Shown here: positions 10,601 through 19,700 of the stretch, piece after piece
How the letters are laid out: each line of letters opens with the position of its first letter
How positions within the stretch are numbered: the first letter of the stretch is position 1
Source of the DNA: Symsagittifera roscoffensis
Taxonomy: Eukaryota; Xenacoelomorpha; Acoela; Convolutidae
DNA length: 64,000 nt
Assembly: GCF_963678635.1 (NCBI RefSeq)
Contig: NC_087068.1
Coordinates: forward strand, 13,707,872 to 13,771,871
Direction of reading: 5' to 3'
The notes under the pieces: model-generated
The model's input: only the letters and a program-made list of their open reading frames with translations
The model's database searches: none
Told to the model about the DNA's origin: nothing
Translations under genes and position numbers: made by a program

Positions 10601-13260
10601 TGAGCGATGACATCCACAACCCTGGTGAGATGAATGGACAGATCATGGCGCTAAAGGAGCACGTTAAGGCGAGATACAGGCTGTCTGACCTAATAAGGGC
10701 CCAGAAGAATGACAAAATGACAAGTAACCTCTCCAAATGGATCCATTTGGGAGTCAAGGAGAAGGGGGAACTTGAGGAAGACAGCTACAAGATCTTGAGC
10801 CAGTTCTACAAAGAAAAGAGAGACTTACTTTATCACACAGCTGAAGGGGTGGTAGCGTGCAAGAGAAGAGATGAGGAAAAAATATTACACAAACACAACC
10901 TCATCATACTACCACAATTGTACCAAACGGAGGTGCTTTTCAGATCACACGACCAGATGGGCCACCAGGGGATAGATAAAGTACAACAAAGGATACTTCA
11001 CAGGTTTGACTGGCCGGGAATGAGAAAAGCTTGCGAGAGATGGGTGAATGCCTGCCTAGCATGCCTTCAAGTAAAAGACCCAAGGAAGATGAAGTTTCCC
11101 CTCAAGTCTGTCGAGAGTTCGGAATTCAATGAGGTGGTGCAGATAGACCATCAGAAAATCTGCATGACAGAGTCGGGTTATAACCAAATACTAGTTATAA
11201 TAGATCACTTCACCAAGTTGGCGGAAGCGGTTCCGTGCCAGACAGCCTCAGCAGAGGAGACATGTGATCACCTGATAACGCATTGGATATCGCGGTATGG
11301 TTGTCCAATGACTTTCCAGTCGGACAACGGCAAGGCTTTTGTGGGGGACTTGACAAAAGAATTGATGAAGAGATCACACATTGCTCAAGCACACTCGACG
11401 ACCTATCATCCACAGACCAATGGGTTGGTAGAAAGACAGAACAGGACACTGGTCAACATGCTCAGGGTGTACTGCTCGAGATACATGACGGACTGGGACA
11501 AATACCTGCCACAGGTAGTAGGAGCCTATAATAGTACTCAGCACTCAACGACGGGTATCAGTCCTTTCATGATGTTGACAGGCAGGGAAAGGGCAATGCC
11601 TATAACATTCTTCTACCCGGAGTACGAGGGGAAGAGGACGTCACCTCAAGCATACGTGAAGGAAGCGATCAAAAGACAACAAGAGCTAAACGAGCTATGT
11701 CGGAGAAACACGGCGCAAGCGCAAATGAGGCAACGCAAGAAATATGACGAAAAGATACTAAGAGCAAAGCCATACGAAGTGGGCCAATACGTGTGGGTCT
11801 TCCAAAATGTCATACCGCCCAAGGGAACAAAGAAACTACTCAAGAAATGGAGAGGACCGTTCATGATTACGGAAGTACATCAACAAGGACGGTTCTATCG
11901 CTTGAGTACAGGGCGAGCAGCACATTACGAAAATCTGAAGCCTCACGTCCCGTCCCCGGAGGACTGGTGCCTACCAAAAGACATGGAAGGTCTTGAGTAC
12001 CTGGTGGTGGAACCAGCGTGCGAAGTGAATGAGAAAGGCACTAGAGAGAAAAATGATGGTAATGAGAACTTGAGTTTGGACGACAACGAAAAGATAGAAG
12101 TGGAGTCGGATGCAGGTTCATTTGTAGAAGAAGACTGGAACGACCCAGAGCAAAACGAGGTACCGAAGTGGATGGAGCCGGATCGACCAACACCACCGGA
12201 AACCAGGACTGGCAATCGTAAACGAACAGGTATGAGGTACAATAGGTACGGGGATGACTTCTTGATCGATAAGATACAGCCAGACAAGTTGGGCGATGAA
12301 CTACTAAGTGCAGGCGAACTGGAAGCCGAAGAGGAATGGCAGGTCATTGACGATGGTGGACATTATCCGCAGGATGATTACTCGACGCCAGAATTGGAGA
12401 CGGATCTCGAGCAGAGTGAAATAGAAAGGAGGGAGAACACGAACTTGAGGATTCTAGAGTGGATGCGTGATGTCAAAGACGAGAGCCGCGAAGGACAAAG
12501 CATTCAGCAAATCGATGTATCAGCAGCAAATTACATGAAGACAGAGGACCCTCTTTTCGGATGGACAGCAACAGACAGGCCACTGGACATCCCCAAGGAC
12601 AATTCAGACCCGACTACATCGACGGGGACGTCGATAAATATTTTTGTCCGGGGAGTGGGGGTAGGACTTACCCACACCGAAAATTTGATGATAAAGAAGC
12701 TCAAGGAAGTGAGGGAAACAAGCGGATTGGAACTGGAGGAAGAAGAACCAGAGCCTACCATAGGAAGGAATTTCAAAACGAAATTCGAAATACCCAATGA
12801 ATACTCAGAGAACATCATGATAACGGATAGCGACTTCATCCTGTCAAACAGGACCAGCGCGATCTGCATCACGGCGGACATGAGTTTCAAATCAAGATTG
12901 GAGGCTGACTTCAAAAGAGAGTACCAGAACGTAGAGTTTCTGTTCAGACAGAGGCCAGGACTGGGAGGCATAGCAGCGCTTCCACCGTCAGTGGCACAAG
13001 TCCCGGGCAAATACCTCTGCTTCCTAGTAACGAGAGTCAACGACAGAAACACAATTGATCCCGAACACGTGATATTGGCACTGACAAGACTACGTGACTT
13101 CATGATTGAAAGAGGAATAGTGGAGGTCTCGATGCCGGTGTACGACCCAAACAGGGGCAAACTGAGCTCGAGGGAATTGTACGCTATCCTACATGTGGTC
13201 TTTGCAGAAACAGAGATAATGGTGCATCTTCACAAGAAGTACTACTTGAGCATTGCCTGA
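7627..13260 (+). CDS. pol: Element B Pol: reverse transcriptase, RNase H, integrase, long tail
   Basis: 1,877 codons in the gag frame after TAA 7624. Order: end of protease (ILGRD, 7639), a linker, RT (about 8430-9100; YVDD at 8878-8889), RNase H (DTDAS near 9322 to about 9690), a long acidic linker (9690-10880), the integrase HHCC zinc region (about 10890-11090), and the catalytic core with Asp near 11146, Asp near 11323 and Glu near 11429. The last two are 35 residues apart (DD35E). A GPY/F-like piece follows (KWRGPF near 11845). Beyond it run about 460 more codons of acidic sequence and a globular-looking end (12640-13258) with no recognised domain. The PFGL motif of RT reads PFEL near 8790. 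The protein would copy RNA to DNA and insert it. There is no evident ATG start, so expression needs a fusion or readthrough. Confidence 0.92.
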   Translation, partial: SDQFILGRDFIRNFDVTIDLNNAMFRIRNPDRRYAIKPVNLIMANENKAPVFLSRRVRLKANEAAIVSLRMKNYNELSDNKQVCIVPNPNSQSAAVLGRSFSIKKSGLCVSVLLNTLDIPITIQRGRKLGYALPVKTRYETIENSKQNEVVDCPNHRDKICILRRLQRIKDSSGLIKSLKSETDDGLSSCSNFPERPTPDEMQTDKPVLPEIEHLRGKLKDEQLEAIKDVLERNEEVFSRHKADIGCCNFVEHEIELEENAVPHREGARRMTPHKSDACRKEIETLLEYDMIEPSKSPWACGVVMAKKKGDQLRFCCDFRYLNSVTVKDAYPIPRIDESLSKLGDAKFFTTLDLGSAFWQVPLRKQDRDKTGFACELGLFQWKRMPFELCNATATFQRLMAHALIGVTKKYGNLVMCYVDDVVIATPTLEDHIERLDEVFACMKRSGLKCKPSKCEILKDSIKYLGRMVDKHGIRPDPDAVEAVLTWKSPKTEHQLMSFLGFANYYREFIKGYADKVYPMQQLMRHKGKKFTWNNAAEESFQRIKKELCEAPVLGMPTEKGMYVLDTDASVVAISGILHQEQEWNGKTVLRPIAYGSKVLSDTEMKYGAPKAEMFAVVTFVEKYRAYLGSEPFKLRVDNRALSWLKTYSMDQSYIGRWIVRLDGYNMIIEHRTRDKHQNADSLSKKTEFYERQEQREADRPEIKDGFSFMDKETYDSLPLTRWLDKSGKPIEDHPELPKEPLEKTILKKSRGIPIGIMLKSKIVRETLKAKGYDLIQVEEGTVRIDEDLMRLLEKLSDDKPVIQGKGQEAPELTILRREETVNNTDVSKGSITDSKEVVRSLVEKIPEKILEQTKVRDKKVTFREEVEHLGLDQESGEWSRFMEEDETGEGKLSGEREEWDEDSDESSEDQDSLCMILAEEKIRQHDRELQTDPSSGTYNLEIQEVRGGEELEKIAVSRKPLRELSCNSNVRTNLVPEDDMKIVKRMICVKLSDDIHNPGEMNGQIMALKEHVKARYRLSDLIRAQKNDKMTSNLSKWIHLGVKEKGELEEDSYKILSQFYKEKRDLLYHTAEGVVACKRRDEEKILHKHNLIILPQLYQTEVLFRSHDQMGHQGIDKVQQRILHRFDWPGMRKACERWVNACLACLQVKDPRKMKFPLKSVESSEFNEVVQIDHQKICMTESGYNQILVIIDHFTKLAEAVPCQTASAEETCDHLITHWISRYGCPMTFQSDNGKAFVGDLTKELMKRSHIAQAHSTTYHPQTNGLVERQNRTLVNMLRVYCSRYMTDWDKYLPQVVGAYNSTQHSTTGISPFMMLTGRERAMPITFFYPEYEGKRTSPQAYVKEAIKRQQELNELCRRNTAQAQMRQRKKYDEKILRAKPYEVGQYVWVFQNVIPPKGTKKLLKKWRGPFMITEVHQQGRFYRLSTGRAAHYENLKPHVPSPEDWCLPKDMEGLEYLVVEPACEVNEKGTREKNDGNENLSLDDNEKIEVESDAGSFVEEDWNDPEQNEVPKWMEPDRPTPPETRTGNRKRTGMRYNRYGDDFLIDKIQPDKLGDELLSAGELEAEEEWQVIDDGGHYPQDDYSTPELETDLEQSEIERRENTNLRILEWMRDVKDESREGQSIQQIDVSAANYMKTEDPLFGWTATDRPLDIPKDNSDPTTSTGTSINIFVRGVGVGLTHTENLMIKKLKEVRETSGLELEEEEPEPTIGRNFKTKFEIPNEYSENIMITDSDFILSNRTSAICITADMSFKSRLEADFKREYQNVEFLFRQRPGLGGIAALPPSVAQVPGKYLCFLVTRVNDRNTIDPEHVILALTRLRDFMIERGIVEVSMPVYDPNRGKLSSRELYAILHVVFAETEIMVHLHKKYYLSIA

Positions 13261-13783
13261 GTCGGGTACATGGAGGTATCAGGTCGGGTGTGAGGGAGGA
13301 GTCTTGAGTTAGGTACTGGGGTGCGGCGCAGGTAAAGGGATCTTAAGATGTGATTGGCATGACAATTGAATTTTAAAAGAAAGAATTGATGGTGCTAAAA
13401 CATAAAATGAATCTGCATGTTCTTAAGGGAAAATCCAATCGAATTGCTTTAAGTGATATGAGAATGATAAGATTTTAACCATATGGGTAGAAGGGGGGTC
13501 TCTAGGTTAGGAACGTGACATGCTAAGTTTTAATGAGCTTTCTGTTTTCAGATCGAGTTTGAAAAACAAAGTTGAAAGTCCAACTACACTCAAGCGAGAA
13601 ACAGAAAGAGAGAATCTTGATTGAACACGCGATAATCCGAATCTACAGCAAGTACTTGCAAGAGAGCATTTCTAGAGAATTCTTGAATTGGGTAATACTT
13701 GAGTTGGTAAGGTAATTCTTGAGTTGGTAAGGTAATTCTTGAGCTGGTTAACATCTACCTATATACATCCCGAAGTTGCAAAA
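13261..13783 (+). other. Gap between pol and ORF3, with a likely splice acceptor
   Basis: 523 bp without a gene. A pyrimidine-rich acceptor ending TCTGTTTTCAG at 13551 precedes ORF3 by 232 bp and could pair with a donor in the LTR (1526 or 1578). Just before ORF3 there are near-repeats of GGTAATTCTTGAGTTGGTAA (13691-13750), each with CTTGAG. Confidence 0.6.
13535..13551 (+). promoter_or_regulatory. Candidate 3' splice site upstream of ORF3
   Basis: GAGCTTTCTGTTTTCAG, a good polypyrimidine tract plus CAG. Its position before an env-like downstream ORF suggests a spliced subgenomic message. Inference only. Confidence 0.5.
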
Positions 13784-16700
13784 ATGGCAGACCGATTCTG
13801 GAACTCCGTGCCCGCGGCTCTGAAGAAGCCCACTCTTGACGAGCTGTACAGACGCTTGAGGGACCTGGACTACACCCAGATAGACGAGAGAATGGCGGTG
13901 ATGCTGAATGCGATCCTCCAGTTGGAGGACCAGGGTGAGTGCAGGGAGTCTGCGACGGAGGCTGTCTTGATGGTCGGCTACACCACCGAGGGCATATCAA
14001 ATCGAGAACAGACCAGATGGTTATCTTGGAATGCGGATGGAGGAGTAAGGGGCTTTGACTTGGCAAGAAATCCTGGCCTGAGTAACAACACCGAACACGG
14101 CGCAGGAGAGTTTCCGCTACCGACGAGACCAACAGCAAGATCCACAGGCCAGAGCTCGAGTAAGGTGCCGTCGATGTCGCGAGCGCAACAGACGACAGAG
14201 GCATATCCGGATCTGGGGGTTCTAAAGAAAGAGCTCGAGAAGGCGCTGAAGGAAAGGAATAAAGCGAACCTCGATCGGGATCAGGCGAAGCTGGACAGGG
14301 AGAAGCTTCAGCTGGAGAGAGACCAGGCAGTCGACGAGCGAGATCAGACGTCGAAATTACTTGAGATGCTAAGGGCTGAACATCAGCAGGAGCTGAGGGT
14401 GCGGGAGAACGTCGCAAATCGTGATCAACTGAAGTCGGAGTTGGAAAGGATAGAACAGCGACAACGCGAGCTTGACGCACAGAAGGGAGCCAGGTCAAAC
14501 GAACGAGTGGTGACCAGCTCGAGGCCAGAGTCGCGCATGGAGGTGGATGAAGCTCCCAGGGCTAGAGGACGGTTCAACCTTGACCGCGAGGCCAGAGAAC
14601 ACATGAGCGAAGGGTTAGAGGTCTGGATACCGAATGACGTGACGCCTTCCTTGCGCAACCTAGAGACACAACCTGTACGTCCTCTGATGGATGTGGTGTT
14701 TCCAGGATATACCCCAACCTCGACCTCGAGTGGCAGTCAGGTGAGTGGCGCCTCATCGCGCCTGAAGGAGCTAGGCGAGAAATTGCAGCAGCAGAGTCGT
14801 GAAAGATCGACAAGGCCAGAGCTTCCCCCAACTTGGAGGGAACAGCCGGTCAGGAATGTCGTGATCGCAAGCTATAAGAAGAATACAGAAGGGAACTACC
14901 ACAGGCACAATCGGCTGGACTGGAGTGCGGAACAGGGAGCCAGGAGGGACTGCTTCCATGACGCAGCCTGGGTGGAGTATCTAGCGCCACCTCGTGTGCC
15001 AGAGGGTGCAGTTCACCTAATTATAGGGGATAGCCTGGTGCGGGTGTTGACCCAGATACGGTCCCATTGGCAGACAGGAGTCTTGAGTTTCGCTGGAGCT
15101 GCCACGCCACAGATGTTGGCAACCCTGGACATGCTAGGGATGACCAAAGTTTACACAGTGACCCTGATGGTTGGGACCAACGACGTGTCAAGGGGAGAAG
15201 CGAGGAAAGTAGCGAGGCTGTGCGACAAGATGAGCTGCCTTCTTGAGGAACTGAGGATCCAGATGGACCCCATCCTGCTGACGGTATGCACGGTCCCCTA
15301 CAACATGATGTTTGATCAGCACGCCCTAGAGATGAACCAGAAGGTGCGGAGCCTGAACAAGATGATCCGAGACATACACCGGAAGAGTGTGCTTCCTCTC
15401 AGGCTGTTGGACATAGCAGAACGTATGGAGAAAAAGGGATTCCCTGAAGACACCTCAAAAGATGGAATCCATTTCGATAGGCCAAGGGGAGCGGAGTGGC
15501 TGAACGACGTCTTCCAGGAAAACATTAACACGCTAGAGGCGGACCTGCTGGAGACAGCCCAATTCACTTTAGGACCACCTCCCAACCCACCATTCCTTGC
15601 CTCGAGGGCCTTGGCTGGTCGCTTGGGAGCGAGAGTTGATACTAGAGACAGTTCAAGGAGCAATCAGACCCGATTGCAGAGTGCCACGCCAATGGAGTCG
15701 GAGGAGGTAGAGTCATCAACACCTCCGGGCTCGGCGATGTCCTCTGTGGTGGTGGCAGATGGCAGGAGAGAAAAGAAGTCTATGGAGACTGCCCGCTTGA
15801 GATATCCTGAGAAGGTGAAGGAACTGGATCTAGAGAGTTTGGAATGCAGACGAGAGTTGGCGGAAACCCTGGGGATCGAACGAGTGTCGCACGAGGATTT
15901 GAATAGACATCATTGCATAGACTGGTTGAAAGCTCACGAAGCGCACTTCTCGAGAGCGAAGTTAATGGAGACCACAGACCTGACTGGAATTCCCACAAAA
16001 ACGATCATGGGACCCATTAACTACAGGCCTCTCAAACTGTTGGGGGGTCCTGGACTTATAACAGAACCTCCCAAGCACCGAACTGGCATCGCTAGGATCA
16101 GGTTGGCAACACCGGCGCAGTTGAAGGTGGTAGACAAGCTACTCAATCCGGGGGGAATGGAATTGCCTGATGCCGCTTACGAAGGTCCGAAGTTGGCAGA
16201 AGATCCCAGGTACGGGAAGCCCTGTGGTGGCACCCAACTGGCCAAAACTCTGGCAGTTTATGATAGAGCAGATCCAGCTGCTGCAAGAGTAGTCATTGTG
16301 GCGGGATCGGACTTCGAAGGAACGTCTCCCAAGTTGTTCTGGCCGGAGACTCTGGTATACTCCTTGCCAGGAGCCGAATTGAACCAGATGTTGACTCTAG
16401 TGGTGGCAATAAAGTCGGAGATGCCCTGTGAACCTGAGCTGCTAATGTTTGCAGGAATGAATGATCACCTGCACGCGATGGGACTTCTTGAGCAACTGAA
16501 GGGCAAGGAGATTCCGACATCAAAGAAGATATGGGAGGCTATTCAGGCGTTATTTGCGGCGATGAATGAGGTACAAGAGAACGTAGCCTCGAGATTTGGG
16601 TCCAAGACGAAGGTGGTGTTTACCACATCCCCGGGATACGCAAATATGCCACCCGCCCTACAATTCGTGTACGCGGTCTTGATCCTGATAGCAGAAGGGA

Positions 16701-19700
16701 GTGAATGGCGGATTCTGCTGGCAGCCCCCAATCGAGAGCTGGAGCCATTGAACTTGAGGCTTTACAAATCAGAATTGCCGGCCGCATGGGCTGACATATC
16801 TCATGCACTGAGGGGCTTTTACGGACTGGCCGACGTCCTGATTGTATTGGATGAGGTACTCTTGCTAGAGATATCGAACTTTGCTAGACAACTCAAGTTC
16901 AGCCCAGTCATCGGGGACGACCACCCGGCGATAAACCAGTTGACGGCCAGCCTGTGGTTCCGGAGTATGGATGTGAAAGTCGCAAATTCCACCAGCAGGA
17001 CTAGAGGTCCCAGCAACGAGAGAAGAAATGTGGTCGAGACGGAGAAACAGTTAGAATCGATGAAATATCGCTTGACTCAAGAGAATGGCTGGTGGCCATT
17101 CCTGACACCAAGGCTGGAGAACGTCACGAATAAGACGAGGGAGGAAGCACCACTCCTCGTGAAACAAATCTGGAGTTTTCTAGAGAAGCAACTGGAGCTA
17201 GCTGAAACGAGAGACATGACGGTGGCTAGATTTGTCTCGGCCGCCAATGAAGTGACGATTGGAGGATTTTGGAGAGAGCACGCCAACGGCGAATTGAAGA
17301 CTAGGAGAGATTACGAGATTCTCAAGTTCTTGAGTCCTTGCTGGGAGAGAGAATTCTTGGCAGGAGTGTTCGGCACCACGGCGACTATCTTCGGAGCCTT
17401 CGTACAGGAGATACTGGGCATGTCCATCAGCCTGCTCTTGGCCCTGTATTTGGTTTACCCCAGATACTTGTTCAACATGGGCCCAGCATACATGTTTAGT
17501 CGAGGAGTGGAGACACTTCGAGTTGATGGGTATCTGGCACTAGTACTCTTGACCCATGGGGAATTGGTATCGTTTCATCGGTTAATGGAATATGGAGAAC
17601 CTCTGTCTATGGGGAGAGTCCACACGAGCATTGAAACCAGCTCCTACAAGTGTGCCGCAGGGTTGAAGACACTGCTGGTGCAATACCTCATGATGCAGAA
17701 TCGATACATGACGGGTGAAGATGAGAACCCAACCTCGAGAGAAGAATGGGAGAAGGCGAACAGAGGGATGCCTCTGTTGACGGACCTGTGCCTGGCAATG
17801 AGGTCGGACCCAATGGGGATAATCCGAGGTCTAGAGGAGGTGGTGACCTGCATCTATGGTCCAGCAGTGACGTACGCGTTTCCAGACCCCCTGGTGATAA
17901 CGTATCGTCACTCGGTGACGCACTTGAGTCTCATCAGCGTACTGGATGGTACAGCGCTGAATTGGTGTCAGCAGGAGGTGCTCAGGGCGCGTATGAGCAA
18001 CACGGTACTCTTCGGAAAAGTGAAAGATGCCGAGATGATGGTGTGCAACTTCAGGGGACAAATGCAATGTAGAATGGGAGGCAAGCGAGAGGGCCCCATT
18101 GAAATGTACCCAAAGTTTTGGAACCTAAACCCATTGACGGCCAACGGACGAGAAGTCTTGAGAATCCCCGCCTGGAAGGAGTGCTTTGCGCTAGTCAAGA
18201 GGGAGCTGGAGGCCATAATGGAGAAAGAAATCCTACCAGCCACCATGCCTGAGTTCCCGACAGTCAGGAGGATGACCTTGGGAATGAATAGTCCCTTGGT
18301 GGTTCCCTCCATAATGGCGAAGATGATGACGGAGGAAACGCAGAGGCATTTCACGGATGGCTGGGATCCCCTGTTCATCGGCTACACGGCGGCAGTCTAC
18401 TTCCACACCAGCGAGATGAAGGTAAATTCGTGGACGACGCAAGCGAAAAAGAGTAGAGGTTCGCAGCCCCCTGGATATGAGGTGCGGAAAGTCTTGAGGA
18501 CCCTTGAGAAGGAAGGACTTGAGAATATGCTACCCATATGGGATGATGGCAGGATGATCGTGATGGAGGGACACGTCGCATTGGTGGACGAAATGAAATT
18601 TGCCACGAGAAAATACAAGGCACCCTATGGCTTGGAACAAGTAGAAGTGACACAGGAGGGAACAGAACTAGATGCAGCAGGTCAACTGCATGTAGCCCTG
18701 ACGGAATATAAAAAGCTGGATCCTACGACACCGTCACCACTGTCTGTAGACACGCCTGGAGACAAGAGGAGTGGACCCGTTGAGGATCGATTCAAAAGAA
18801 TTCTCGAGAGAAGAAGAAATGAATCAGAGGAAGAGAGTATGGATGAAACTCTCAGTGAAGCTGGAGAAGACATGGAGGTGGGGAATACACCTGAACCAGG
18901 GCCATCAGGGGAGGAACTCGCCACTCAAGAGCTGTTGAAAGACTTGAGCGAAGAGAATTGGGCAGATACTGCCACACCACCTCTGAACCCGTCCCCGCGG
19001 AAGAACCTAGAGTTGCCATTGGCAGGTGAGACCTTCAATATGGGGATGTTACTCTTGAGCTCGGAGGAAAGGGAGAAGAACACGTTCGAAGGGAACAGGG
19101 ACATATTCTTGGGATCTCTCGAGGATGACGCTTGGCAGGAATTCCTGGGGGAATTCAATCGAGAAGTGGGCAGCGAGACGACGCTGGACAAGTTCAAGAA
19201 GGAACTGTGGGACGCAGTAGTGAGATTCGGGGAACCGCTCCTGATAGGAACGGGCCTGGATGAGAAAGCAAGAAAAGAGCTGCTGAACAAGCTAGTGGAG
19301 CTGAGGAACGCACGATCGAAGACTAGAAAAGAGAAATGTGAGGACAGCTCTACTCTGAAACAAAAAACTGTGGATAAAATGGTTGATGATATAAAAAGGG
19401 ATAAGGTTGGGACTAGTAATATGATTAAAGGTACTAATATCCTTAAGGCTCGAGCAGGGGGGAGGCAAGAGTTGGAAGGAGTGGATGGAGAGGTCGAATC
19501 AATGATGATAGCCACAACACCCTCGAGCAGAGATGTGAAGACTCGCAAGAGGAAGAGAGAAGTGGAAGGATGGGGTAGTCCTTCAGTGGATGCTGTTTCG
19601 GAAGGAAACTTGAGAGAGACGGCGCCCATCGTTTTGGCCCGATGCAAGACGGCGGCATACAAGAACAGCTCGGAGCTCAGGAAACCACTTGAAGTAGAAA

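Noticed and set aside
13739-13783. Upstream extension of ORF3 from TTG 13739
   Set aside because: Non-ATG start. ATG 13784 has a good animal start context.
17367-17460. ORF3 as a viral-type Env because of a hydrophobic segment and its position
   Set aside because: There is no signal peptide, furin-like site or fusion-peptide layout. The recognisable domain is SGNH hydrolase.
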